Source: Rhabdonatronobacter sediminivivens (GTDB lineage Bacteria; Pseudomonadota; Alphaproteobacteria; Rhodobacterales; Rhodobacteraceae). Taken from it: DNA of 64,000 bases. The DNA lies in assembly GCF_013415485.1 (NCBI RefSeq), contig NZ_JACBXS010000016.1, positions 25,957 to 89,956 on the forward strand, given 5' to 3'. Both the position numbers and the translations under genes were made by a program. The notes below the pieces were generated by a model. The model did no database searches. It was given only the letters and a program-made list of their open reading frames with translations, and had not been told where the DNA came from. Every line of letters starts with the position of its first letter. Position 1 is the first letter of the stretch. Below, piece by piece: positions 45,974 through 54,050 of the stretch.

Positions 45974-47797
45974 TCAGAGCGGTGCGGTTGCCTGTTGCAG
46001 CCAGTTGGCGGTGGCGGAGGTGGCCAGCGGGGTCAGCGCGTTGCGGACCCGGGTGTGATAGCCGTTCAGCCAGGCGCGTTCATCGGTGGTCAGCATGTCA
46101 GCGCGGATCAGGCGACGGTCGATGGGGGCGAGGGTGAGGGTCTCGAAGGCCAGCATGTCGCGGTCATCGGCGCCGTCGAGGGCGGGGGCGGGCTGGACGA
46201 GCACCAGGTTTTCGATCCGGATGCCGAAGGCGCCTTCGCGGTAGTAGCCGGGTTCGTTCGACAGGATCATGCCCGGTTCCAGCTTGGTGGTGCCGGCGCG
46301 TGAGAGGCGCTGGGGGCCTTCGTGAACCGACAGGAAGGAGCCGACCCCGTGGCCGGTGCCGTGGTCATAGTCCTGCCCGGCCAGCCAGAGCGGAAAGCGG
46401 GCCAGCGCGTCCAGATGTGACCCGGCGACGCCGCGCGGGAAGCGGGCGCGGGACATGGCGATCATTCCTTGCAGGACGCGGGTGAAGGCGCGGGATTCGT
46501 CCTCGCCTGCGGGGCCGATGGCGATGGTGCGGGTGATGTCGGTGGTGCCGTCGCGGTACTGGCCGCCCGAGTCCACCAGCATCAGGTCGCCGGGGCGCAG
46601 GTTGCGGTTGCTGGCCTCGGTCACGCGGTAATGGACGATGGCGCCATTGAGGCCGGACCCGGCGATGGTATCGAAGCTGATGTCTTCAAGCTGGTTGGTG
46701 GCCACGCGGCAGGCTTCCAGCGCGCGGACGATGTCGATTTCGGTGAGCGGGTTGGTGTCGGGGGCGGCGCAGAGGGCTTTGACCCGGGTGTCCAGCCAGC
46801 ACAGGAATTCGGCCATGGCGGCACCGTCGCGCAGATGGGCGGCGCGGGTTCCGTTGATCTCGGCCTCGGTCTTGCGGGCCTTGGGCAGGATGCAGGGGTC
46901 GGCGGCGCGGCTGATGGCGATATCGGCCTGGGTAAGCACATCGGCTAGGCGTTGGGGCGCGGTGGCCGGGTCCAGCCGCACCGGCCCGTCCAGGGTGCGC
47001 AGCGCGGGCTCCAGCGCCTCGGGCGGGCGCAGGGTGACGATCCCTTCGAATTGCGTGATCACGCCGGGCTGCAGGCGTGTGTCATCCAGGAACAGGCTGA
47101 CATGGCCGCCGGCATGCAGGATGGCAAAGCATTGCGCCACCGGAAGGCGGGGCAGGTCGCGCCCGCGGATGTTGAGCAGCCAGGCGATGCTGTCCGGCAG
47201 GGTCAGGAGGGCGGCGGTTTCGCCGGCCTCGGTCAGGGACTGGGCCAGGCGGGTGCATTTGGAGGCGAGGCTTTCGCCCGCGAATTCGGTGGGGTGGGGG
47301 AATACCGGACCGGCGGGCGGGCCGGGCTGGTCGGCCCAGAGCGGATCAATCTGGTTGGTCATGGGCTGCAGGGTGATGGCGCTGTTCTTCAGCCCGCGGG
47401 TCAGGGTTTCGATTTCCTGCGGGGTGTGCAGCCAGGGGTCGAAGCCGATGACGCCGCCGTTGGGCAGGGCGGCGCGCAGCCAGTCGGCGGGCCGGGTTTC
47501 CGGCCAGTTGACGGGGGTGAACTCGGCCGCGCATTGCAGCCGCGCCTGCACCCGGTAGCGGCCGTCCACGAACAGGCCTGCCCGGTCCGGCAGCACAATG
47601 GCGAACCCCGCCGACCCGGTGAACCCCGTCAGCCAGGCCAACCGTTCATCGCGCGCGGCGACATATTCGCCCTGGTGAGCATCGGCGCGGGGGCAGAGCC
47701 AGCCGGTGACGCCTGCGCGCAGAAGCCGCTCACGCAGGGCTGCCAGCCGGGGCGGGCCATCCTGCGGGCGGGTGGTGGCCTCGAAGCTCTGGAACAT
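45974..47797 (-). CDS. Xaa-Pro aminopeptidase (aminopeptidase P, M24B)
   Basis: Metallopeptidase removing the residue before proline. It has 607 residues, the long three-domain form: two creatinase-like N-terminal domains (about 1-310) and the pita-bread catalytic domain. Metal ligands are seen in LMLVDSGGQYRDGTTDITRT (two Asp, near 405), GTGHGVGSFLSVHEG (His, near 475), SNEPGYY (Glu) and GIRIENLVLV (Glu). The ATG at 47797 has AGGAG 6 bases upstream. It is divergent from the cyclophilin pair. Confidence 0.96.
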   Translation of the reverse strand: MFQSFEATTRPQDGPPRLAALRERLLRAGVTGWLCPRADAHQGEYVAARDERLAWLTGFTGSAGFAIVLPDRAGLFVDGRYRVQARLQCAAEFTPVNWPETRPADWLRAALPNGGVIGFDPWLHTPQEIETLTRGLKNSAITLQPMTNQIDPLWADQPGPPAGPVFPHPTEFAGESLASKCTRLAQSLTEAGETAALLTLPDSIAWLLNIRGRDLPRLPVAQCFAILHAGGHVSLFLDDTRLQPGVITQFEGIVTLRPPEALEPALRTLDGPVRLDPATAPQRLADVLTQADIAISRAADPCILPKARKTEAEINGTRAAHLRDGAAMAEFLCWLDTRVKALCAAPDTNPLTEIDIVRALEACRVATNQLEDISFDTIAGSGLNGAIVHYRVTEASNRNLRPGDLMLVDSGGQYRDGTTDITRTIAIGPAGEDESRAFTRVLQGMIAMSRARFPRGVAGSHLDALARFPLWLAGQDYDHGTGHGVGSFLSVHEGPQRLSRAGTTKLEPGMILSNEPGYYREGAFGIRIENLVLVQPAPALDGADDRDMLAFETLTLAPIDRRLIRADMLTTDERAWLNGYHTRVRNALTPLATSATANWLQQATAPL

Positions 47798-47937
47798 GGG
47801 GACTCCTGCACGGTGGGACAGACAAGTGCTATCGACCGGGGGCGTCAAGATCAATTGCCAACCGTGCGACCGCAAACGCCCTTTCGTCCGCGCCTGCCCT
47901 TGGTATAGTGCGGCCAAATGCAAATCAGGAGGCACCC

Positions 47938-48438
47938 ATGGCCGAGATCAAGGACCCCGAGAACACCATCCTCATCGAGCTGAAGGATGGCACCGTGACG
48001 ATCGAGCTGCTGCCGGACGTGGCGCCGCAGCATTGCGCGCGGATGAAGGAGCTGGCGCGCGAGGGCGCCTATGACGGGGTGGTGTTTCACCGGGTGATCG
48101 ATGGCTTCATGGCGCAGACGGGCGATGTGCAGCATGGCCGCGCCGATGGCAATCTGGGTCGCGCGGGCACCGGCGGGTCGGACAAGCCGGACCTTCCGGC
48201 GGAGTTTTCCGGCGTGCCCCATGACCGCGGCACCCTGGGTGCGGCGCGCAGCCAGAACCCCAACAGCGCCAACAGCCAGTTCTTCATCAACTTTTCCGAC
48301 AACCATTTCCTGAACCGCCAGTATACCGTCTATGGCCGGGTCATTGCGGGGATGGAGCATGTGGATGCCATCACCCGTGGCGAGCCGCCCGCAAGCCCGG
48401 ATGCCATGATCAGCGTCAAGGTGGCCGCCGATGCGTGA
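47938..48438 (+). CDS. Cytoplasmic cyclophilin-type peptidyl-prolyl isomerase
   Basis: 166 residues with no signal peptide. The start MAEIKDPENTILIELKDGTV follows AGGAGG. Catalytic cyclophilin residues are in YDGVVFHRVIDGFMAQTGD (Arg, Phe, Met, Gln) and NSANSQFFINFSDNHFLNRQ, with YTVYGRVIAGME. It accelerates proline isomerisation during folding. It overlaps the next cyclophilin gene by 8 bases, forming a tandem pair. Confidence 0.96.
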   Translation: MAEIKDPENTILIELKDGTVTIELLPDVAPQHCARMKELAREGAYDGVVFHRVIDGFMAQTGDVQHGRADGNLGRAGTGGSDKPDLPAEFSGVPHDRGTLGAARSQNPNSANSQFFINFSDNHFLNRQYTVYGRVIAGMEHVDAITRGEPPASPDAMISVKVAADA

Positions 48439-49051
48439 TCGTCTGATATTCGCAGGGCTGTTTCTGGTCGGGGTGATGATCCTGGGCGGCTATTACGTGG
48501 GGGCCACGCGGGCCTCGGACCCGGGCCCCTATGAGCCGGTGATTTCCGGCGAAGGCCCGGTCATGGTGATCGAGGTTGAAGGCGAGGCCAATGGCACCAT
48601 CCGCATCCAGTTGCGCGAGGATATCGCGCCGGCGCATGTGGAGCGTGTGGTCACCCTGGCCGAGCGGGGCGATTATGACGGGGTGGTGTTTCACCGGGTG
48701 ATCGACGGCTTCATGGCGCAGACCGGCGATGTGGAGCATGGCCGCGCAGGCGGCGATCTGACGCGGGTGGGCACCGGCGGGTCGGAGCTGCCGAATCTGG
48801 CGGCCGAGTTTTCGGACCTGCCGTTTGAACGCGGCGTGATGGGCATGGCGCGCAGCCAGCACCCGGACAGCGCCAACAGCCAGTTCTTCCTGATGTTCGC
48901 CCCGGCGCCACATCTGAACACCCAGTATACCGCGCTGGGTCAGATCATCGACGGGATCGAGGTTCTGGACGCCATCAAGCGCGGTCGCGGGCAGAACGGG
49001 GCGGTCATGGATGACCCCGATGTGATGGCCCGCGTCCGGATCGAGGACTGA
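48431..49051 (+). CDS. Exported/membrane-anchored cyclophilin
   Basis: 206 residues. The N-terminal hydrophobic segment LIFAGLFLVGVMILGGYYVG (about 5-24), with no obvious cleavage site, suggests a periplasm-facing anchor. The cyclophilin domain begins near 45 and repeats the catalytic blocks of the upstream paralogue (YDGVVFHRVIDGFMAQTGDV and SANSQFFLMFAPAPHLNTQY). Overlap with the upstream gene by 8 bases and high similarity point to tandem duplication, giving one isomerase for each compartment. Confidence 0.95.
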   Translation: MRDRLIFAGLFLVGVMILGGYYVGATRASDPGPYEPVISGEGPVMVIEVEGEANGTIRIQLREDIAPAHVERVVTLAERGDYDGVVFHRVIDGFMAQTGDVEHGRAGGDLTRVGTGGSELPNLAAEFSDLPFERGVMGMARSQHPDSANSQFFLMFAPAPHLNTQYTALGQIIDGIEVLDAIKRGRGQNGAVMDDPDVMARVRIED

Positions 49052-49127
49052 CCCACGGGCGCTGCGGACAGCCGCGGCGCCCAGTCACTGCCCGGCGTTT
49101 CGGCACCCGGTTGCAGCGCGCGGGCCT

Positions 49128-49156
49128 CTGTTACAAAACCGTTGCAATGTGTCCCC
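49128..49156 (+). promoter_or_regulatory. Possible Pho box upstream of the 5'-nucleotidase
   Basis: Three 7-base units at 11-base spacing, CTGTTAC (49128-49134), CCGTTGC (49139-49145) and TGTCCCC (49150-49156), resemble direct repeats of the PhoB site (CTGTCAT-N4-CTGTCAT). The first two match the TGT/GTT-A/G-C pattern, the third poorly. It lies 130 bases before a secreted phosphatase gene, a classical Pho target. Confidence 0.35.
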
Positions 49157-49288
49157 TTTCGCTTAGGCTTTTGTCCTGTAGCCAGGATGCCCGGGTGACA
49201 TCCTGCCGTCATATCACCGGGCGAAGATGGCGCTGCAATGCCATGATGCCCGGTGCCCAGACCGGGCGGGCACAACCCGGGGGATGAC

Positions 49289-50962
49289 ATGACCAAGAAC
49301 TTCAAGGCCGATAAAGCTGGACAACCTCTGCGCGGCGTCAGTCGGCGCGGTTTCCTTGCCTTGGCCGGCGCCAGCCTGGCAATGACAGGCGCGGGCGCCT
49401 TTACCATGACCTCGGCGCGGGCCGGGGGCGGGTTCCGGTTGGGTGTTCTGCATATCAATGACATGCACAGCCGCCTGGCCGAGATCAGCCGCCATAATTC
49501 CACCTGCTCGGACGGTGATTCGGCGGATGGCAACTGCTTTGGCGGTGCCGCGCGCCTGGCCACCGCGATCCGTGAGCACCGCGCGGACATGGATGGGGAC
49601 GGGCTGGCCCATGTCACGCTGGATGCGGGCGACCAGTCGCAGGGGACGCTGTTCTACACCACCTATCGCGGCCGGGCCGAGATCGAGATGATGAACATGA
49701 TCGGTTTCGATGCCATGGCGCTGGGCAATCATGAATTCAACAACGGCCCCGACAGCCTGGCCGAGATGATCTCCACGGCCGAGTTTCCGGTGATTTCCGG
49801 CAATACCAATGTGGCCGAAGGGCCGCTGGGCGATGTGCTGGGCGAATATGTAGTGGTTGAACGTGACGGCGAACGGATCGCCGTGCTGGCGGTGACCACG
49901 CCGGATACGGCCTTCATCTCCTCGCCCGGGCCGCATGTGACCTTTACCGATGATATTGTCTACCTGCAGGAGGCCGTGGACCGGGTGCGCGGTGACGGGA
50001 TCGACAAGATCCTGCTGCTGAGCCATGTGGGCTTTGGGCGCGACCAGCAGATCGCGGCCCAGGTGGACGGGATTTCCGCCATCATCGGCGGGCACAGCCA
50101 TACGCTGCTGTCCAACACGGTCGAAGACGCGCCCGCCTATGCGACGCTGGTGGAAAGCCCCGCGGGACGGGCGGTGCCGATCGTGCAGGCCTATGCGTTC
50201 TCGCGCTATCTGGGGCGGCTGGAGCTGGAATTCGGGGATGACGGCGCGGTGGTCGCGGCCTCGGGTGATACGATCCTGCTGGATGCCTCCTTTGCCGAGG
50301 CCGAGGATCTGAAAGCACGGATCGAGGAGCTGGCCGAGCCGATCGAGGAGATGGTGCGCACGCCGGTCGCCACCTTGGCTGCCGGGATCGACGGGTCGCG
50401 CGAAAGCTGCCGCGCCATGGAATGCGAGATGGGCAACACCGTTGGCGATGCGCTGCTGGAGGCGGTCGAGGGGCAGGGCATCACCATCGCGCTGGGAAAT
50501 GGCGGCGGGCTGCGGGCCTCGCTGGGCGAGGGCACGGTGACGCTGGGCGACGTGCTGACCGTGCTGCCGTTCCAGAACACGCTCTATACGCTGGAGGTCA
50601 CGGGGGCGACGCTGGTCGCCGCACTGGAGCACGGGGTGAACGCGATCGAGGACGGCGCCGGGCGTTTCCCGCAAGTGGCCGGGTTGCGCTTCCGGCTGGA
50701 CCCGTCGGTGGCGCCGAATGAAGGCCGGGTCTCCGAGGTGGAGGTGCGCGACGGGGATGCGTGGGCACCCATCGACCCGGAGGCGGTCTATGGGATCGTC
50801 ACCAACAATTTCATGGCCGGGGGCGGGGATGGCTATGCCATGCTGGCGACCGAGGGCATGAACGGCTATGACACCGCCATCGACATGGCCGAGGTGCTGG
50901 CGCAGTATCTGAGCGCGCATGAGCCCTTTGCCCCGGTGATCGACGGGCGCATCCTGCAGTAG
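49289..50962 (+). CDS. Tat-exported 5'-nucleotidase / UDP-sugar hydrolase family
   Basis: The protein has 557 residues. The twin-arginine signal VSRRGFLALAGASLAMTGAG (about 17-36) predicts folded export to the periplasm. The metallophosphatase domain has VLHINDMHSRL, LDAGDQSQG, ALGNHEFNNG and IIGGHSHTLL (two-metal site). The C-terminal substrate domain (about 340-557) has GNTVGDALLEAV, ALGNGGGLRASLGEG and NNFMAGGGDGYAML. All metal ligands look intact. It scavenges phosphate from extracellular nucleotides, which fits the possible Pho box upstream. Repeat copy 5 follows 61 bases after the stop. Confidence 0.95.
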   Translation: MTKNFKADKAGQPLRGVSRRGFLALAGASLAMTGAGAFTMTSARAGGGFRLGVLHINDMHSRLAEISRHNSTCSDGDSADGNCFGGAARLATAIREHRADMDGDGLAHVTLDAGDQSQGTLFYTTYRGRAEIEMMNMIGFDAMALGNHEFNNGPDSLAEMISTAEFPVISGNTNVAEGPLGDVLGEYVVVERDGERIAVLAVTTPDTAFISSPGPHVTFTDDIVYLQEAVDRVRGDGIDKILLLSHVGFGRDQQIAAQVDGISAIIGGHSHTLLSNTVEDAPAYATLVESPAGRAVPIVQAYAFSRYLGRLELEFGDDGAVVAASGDTILLDASFAEAEDLKARIEELAEPIEEMVRTPVATLAAGIDGSRESCRAMECEMGNTVGDALLEAVEGQGITIALGNGGGLRASLGEGTVTLGDVLTVLPFQNTLYTLEVTGATLVAALEHGVNAIEDGAGRFPQVAGLRFRLDPSVAPNEGRVSEVEVRDGDAWAPIDPEAVYGIVTNNFMAGGGDGYAMLATEGMNGYDTAIDMAEVLAQYLSAHEPFAPVIDGRILQ

Positions 50963-51023
50963 TGATCTGATCCAGCCCTGATTTGACCCAGCCGTCCGTG
51001 CGCGGGCGGCTGGTGGTGTTCAA

Positions 51024-51095
51024 GCGCCCCCGAGCCGCACCCACCCACCCACCCTGTGCGCCTCGGGGGCGCTGACCGGCGTGAACGCCGGTCAG
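51024..51095 (+). repeat. Oriented double-hairpin repeat, copy 5 (G4 loop)
   Basis: The only plus-strand copy, and again sense to the upstream gene. The 11-bp stem GCGCCCCCGAG (51024-51034 with 51062-51072) is extended inward by CGCAC/GTGCG and encloses CCCACCCACCCACCC (51040-51054; four G-triplets on the opposite strand). A perfect 10-bp hairpin follows, CTGACCGGCG-TGAA-CGCCGGTCAG (51072-51095). It lies between convergent genes. Confidence 0.85.
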
Positions 51096-51114
51096 GAGTT
51101 GGTGTGGATGGGTT

Positions 51115-52416
51115 TCAGCCTCGGGCGCTGCCCAGGTGCCAGATGGCCGCGCCTGCGCGCCAGAAGGGTTCGCGCAGGTGGCGCAGCGGGTCCGGTGAGG
51201 GGGCGTCCTGAAGCGGGAGGGGGATGGCTTCGGGGCCGGTTTCGCCAAGGGCCAGCCGCCCCAGCATTTGCCCGAAGACGGTGCCGGGGGCGATCCCGCG
51301 GCCATTGTAGCCCGAGATTGACCACATGCCCGGCCCGTGCCGGTGAAAGCGGGGCAGGGCGTCGGGGGTGTTGCCGATCCGGCCATGCCATTCGGTTTCA
51401 AACGCCACATCCGCCAGGGCCGGAAACAACTGGCGCAACCGTCGCCGCGCCCAGCCGCGATGCACCGCCCCATCCGCGGCCCCCAGTGCACCGACCGAGC
51501 CGAGGATCAGCCGCCCTTCGGCGTCCATGCGAAAGGAGGTCAGGATCTTGGCCGTGTCCCAGCAGCCCTCACCCCCTTGCAAGAGGGTCTGGCGCAGCTC
51601 GGACGGAAGCGGTGCGGTGGCCAGGTTGAAATAGGGCAGGACGCTCTGATGGGCGCGCAGCGCGGCGCCCGCACTGGCGGAATAGGTGTTGGTGGCCACC
51701 AGCACCCGCGCCGCGCGCAGGGTGCCGTGGGGGGTCTGCAGCCGCCAGCCGGGGCCATTGTGGCCCTGCGGCAGGCTGTCCTGGGTCAGGGCGGTGACCG
51801 GCGTGTCGGTATGGACCACGGCCCCGGCGGCGATGGCTGCCCGGGCCAGGCCGCGGGCATAGGCCAGCGGCTGGATGGTCCCGGCGCGCGGGTCCAGCAG
51901 GGCGGCGGCAAAGGCATCCGAGCCGATGCGGGCGGTGGTCTCGTCCCGGTCCAGCAGGTGCAGGGCGGTGCCGCGGCGTTGCCATTGCGCGGCGCGGGCG
52001 CGCAGGGACTCCAGCCCGGCGGGATCGGGGGCGCAATGGAGTGTGCCGTTGCGCACCGAATCGCAGTCGATGCCATGCGCGCGCACCAGGTCCCAGACCA
52101 GCGCAGGCCCTTCGCCCAGGGCCGACAGCAGGCGCGGGCCATGGTCCGGGCCCAGGCGCGCCTCCAGTTCATCGGGCATCAGCCAGAGGCCGGCATTGAC
52201 CAGCCCGACATTGCGCCCGGAGCCGCCCTGGCCGATGGCGTCCGCATCCAGCACTGTGACCCGCGCCCCGGCGCGCGCCATGTGCAGCGCGGCCGAGAGC
52301 CCGGTGAAGCCCGCGCCGATGACGGCGACCTCGGCTTCGCTGTCCTGATCCAGGGGCGCCGTGGCGGGGGGCGCGGGCGCCGTGCGCGCCCAGAGCCCGT
52401 CCAGTTCGGGGATCAT
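51115..52416 (-). CDS. FAD-dependent oxidoreductase (DadA/PuuB-type)
   Basis: 433 residues, D-amino-acid-oxidase (DAO) fold. The FAD-binding motif AVIGAGFTGLSAALHMARAG is near residue 30 and the covalent-type/ribose segment GQGGSGRNVGLVNAGLW near 60. The C-terminal FAD contact SGYNGRGIAPGTVFGQMLG is near 370. Relatives oxidise gamma-glutamylputrescine, glycine derivatives or amino acids; no partner gene indicates which. It is convergent with the nucleotidase gene. Confidence 0.9.
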   Translation of the reverse strand: MIPELDGLWARTAPAPPATAPLDQDSEAEVAVIGAGFTGLSAALHMARAGARVTVLDADAIGQGGSGRNVGLVNAGLWLMPDELEARLGPDHGPRLLSALGEGPALVWDLVRAHGIDCDSVRNGTLHCAPDPAGLESLRARAAQWQRRGTALHLLDRDETTARIGSDAFAAALLDPRAGTIQPLAYARGLARAAIAAGAVVHTDTPVTALTQDSLPQGHNGPGWRLQTPHGTLRAARVLVATNTYSASAGAALRAHQSVLPYFNLATAPLPSELRQTLLQGGEGCWDTAKILTSFRMDAEGRLILGSVGALGAADGAVHRGWARRRLRQLFPALADVAFETEWHGRIGNTPDALPRFHRHGPGMWSISGYNGRGIAPGTVFGQMLGRLALGETGPEAIPLPLQDAPSPDPLRHLREPFWRAGAAIWHLGSARG

Positions 52417-52461
52417 GCCTGCGCGGCCATCGGGCCGGGGTAGTGCCTGCTGCGCTGCATG

Positions 52462-53049
52462 TTACTGGCCAAGCGAGTCGAAGGCGGCGGTGAAGCCCAT
52501 CAGCGACATGGTGGCCACGACCTCCTGATCAGGCGCGGCGGCGGGGATCAGACGCCAGGTGGCCTCGGTTCCGCGCTTCATCCGCTCGATCTCGGCGGCG
52601 GTGAAGCCCACGCGGGCAACGCAGCCCATGGCGCTGCAGAAGCTGAACGGATAGGCCCGGGGTTCGCCCCCGTCGATGCGCAGCACCAGATCGGCTGTCA
52701 GCAGCGTTTCCAGCGGCGCAAGGAAGGTGGCGCCGGCGGCTGCTTCCTGGCCCTCGGGAAGCGGGAAGATGCTGATCTCAGCCACCGAGTTTTCGGTGTC
52801 ATCCATCAGCAGCTGATACATCTGGCAGGGATCTTCGCCATCGGGATTGCTCACGCAGACGCGCTCCCAGTCCTGGAAGGTTTCGTCAAGATAGCTTTCG
52901 CCCATGCCGCCCGGGTCCAGCGCCCCGGTATCGACGCCAATCTCATCGCCCATGGACAGGCCCGGGTCGGTTTCGGTGTCCTGGGCATGGGCGGACAGGC
53001 CCATCGCCGCGACGATTGCGAATGTCAGAGCAGAAGCAGTTCTGGCCAT
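52462..53049 (-). CDS. Invasion-associated locus B (IalB) family protein
   Basis: 195 residues with a cleavable signal peptide (about 1-22, ending SAHAQ). The mature part carries the IalB core: FQDWERVCVSNPDGEDPCQM, LLTADLVLRIDGGE and PFSFCSAMGCVARVGFTAAE, with four Cys probably forming disulfides in the periplasm. It is common in free-living alphaproteobacteria, where it has no link to invasion. A candidate small RNA or leader terminator lies 140 bases upstream. Confidence 0.92.
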   Translation of the reverse strand: MARTASALTFAIVAAMGLSAHAQDTETDPGLSMGDEIGVDTGALDPGGMGESYLDETFQDWERVCVSNPDGEDPCQMYQLLMDDTENSVAEISIFPLPEGQEAAAGATFLAPLETLLTADLVLRIDGGEPRAYPFSFCSAMGCVARVGFTAAEIERMKRGTEATWRLIPAAAPDQEVVATMSLMGFTAAFDSLGQ

Positions 53050-53191
53050 GGTTTCACCCCTTTATGGTGCCGCGTGTTTCGGCCGATGGGTAGCATGGTC
53101 CATGCGCCTTGTCAGGCCCCGTCCGCCCTTGCCGGGACACGAGGCTGTCAGGTCAGAACGGGTACCGCCGAAGCCGCGCCCCGCGCAAACG

Positions 53192-53259
53192 AAAAGGGCC
53201 CCGGAGGGCCCTCATCAATCTTGGTTTTTTATGCTCCCTGTCGGACCGGCCGACGAATT
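53192..53259 (-). ncRNA. Candidate small RNA 1 (or ialB leader attenuator)
   Basis: Minus strand: -35 TTGACG (53290-53295), 17-base spacer, -10 TAGTCT (53267-53272), then about 68 bases to an intrinsic terminator AGGGCCC-TCCG-GGGCCCTTTTC (53192-53212). The RNA would contain a small hairpin GTCGG-CCGGT-CCGAC and the unpaired segment GACAGGGAGCATAAAAAACC. No convincing protein is encoded. It could be a free small RNA or an attenuated leader of ialB. The start and end are inferred from sequence only. Confidence 0.4.
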
Positions 53260-53426
53260 GAACGGGAGACTATGGGTAAAGTTTTTTTCCGTCAACAGGG
53301 CATGTGAGAATTTTTTGCGGCGGATCAGGGTGATCCTGTTCAGCATTGACCGTGCGGCGTGCAACTGCGCCGCGTTTGGCCAAGAAAGTCGCAGCATCGA
53401 CAGGTGCAAGGGTGAATTCTGCCATG

Positions 53427-53504
53427 AAAAAAGGCCGCACCCGAAGGTGCGGCCAGTCTGACAGGGAGGAAAATGCCCGTGGCCCCGAAGGTTCCGTGGG
53501 CATG
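53427..53504 (-). ncRNA. Candidate small RNA 2 with anti-Shine-Dalgarno segment
   Basis: Minus strand: TTGCGC (53532-53537), 16-base spacer, -10 TAGTCT (53510-53515), then about 78 bases ending in the perfect 9-bp hairpin GGCCGCACC-TTCG-GGTGCGGCC and six T. A 5' stem ATGCCC/GGGCAT frames the start. Between the two stems lies unpaired TTTTCCTCCCTGTCAGACT, which includes CCTCCC, complementary to ribosome-binding sites. Its CTCCCTGTC is exactly complementary to GACAGGGAG of candidate small RNA 1, 200 bases downstream. The terminator is clear; the promoter is less certain. Confidence 0.5.
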
Positions 53505-53594
53505 ATCTCAGACTAATGCGCGAAGGTTGACGCGCAATTAACAATGCGCGCCGGGGCGGGGCGGTTCCCTGTCATTCCGCCCGGGCGTGGTCCG

Positions 53595-53870
53595 TCAGGC
53601 GTTGCCGCGCAGGGCTTCGGGGTGGGTGGCCAGGAATTCGTGCAGGGTCTTGTAGAGTGCGCGAGCCTCGGCCAGGTTCCCCTTGTGCAGCGCATCGCGG
53701 ATGTCATCGCAGATCATCCCCTGCACCTTTTGCGCGCCGTGGTGGATATGGATCAGGTAATCGCCCAGCTCAGCGGCCTCGACCTCGCTGAGGTGTTCAT
53801 GCAGTGCGATGGCGTGGATTTCGGCGCGGGTCAGGTCACAGAAATCCAGAATGTCATTTTCATTGATCAT
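53595..53870 (-). CDS. Small uncharacterised helical protein
   Basis: 91 residues with GAGGAGG about 5 bases before ATG 53870, a strong site. It is His/acid-rich and helical: MINENDILDFCDLTRAEIHA, then IALHEHLSEVEAAELGDYL and ALYKTLHEFLATHPEAL. No signal peptide or membrane segment. I do not recognise a named family, though such proteins occur near metabolic genes in Rhodobacterales. It is divergent from pccB, and its promoter shares the 180-base gap carrying the TTTGCAAA boxes. Confidence 0.75.
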   Translation of the reverse strand: MINENDILDFCDLTRAEIHAIALHEHLSEVEAAELGDYLIHIHHGAQKVQGMICDDIRDALHKGNLAEARALYKTLHEFLATHPEALRGNA

Positions 53871-53943
53871 GGGGTCCTCCTCCTCTGGCGCCCGATGATA
53901 CTGCCTGCGCGCGCGGCTGTCCTTGATTCGGCGCAAACGTGGG

Positions 53944-53983
53944 TTTGCAAATTAGCCTGATGTTGCCGCCCGAACTTTGCAAA
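53944..53983. promoter_or_regulatory. Paired TTTGCAAA operator boxes upstream of pccB
   Basis: Two perfect copies of the palindrome TTTGCAAA (53944-53951 and 53976-53983), 32 bases apart, about three helical turns, sit 68-107 bases before pccB. The second is preceded by GAAC, matching the RamB-type site of short-chain acyl-CoA regulators; the Rhodobacter member PccR controls propionyl-CoA genes. The regulator gene itself is not in the window. Confidence 0.6.
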
Positions 53984-54050
53984 TTTTCTGTTTTCCCTTT
54001 GTGTTGCGGCAGGGTTGGCCCTATTGTTCCGCCGAATTTGGGAGGCTGGC

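Noticed and set aside
53464..53500. Ten-residue plus-strand peptide with a good ribosome-binding site (MPVAPKVPWA)
   Set aside because: Probably the mirror of the candidate small RNA 2; the terminator T-run lies on the minus strand, so minus-strand transcription is favoured.
53215..53544. 109-codon minus-strand frame across the small-RNA region
   Set aside because: It runs through a terminator hairpin and promoter-like elements, and has no ribosome-binding site or family similarity.
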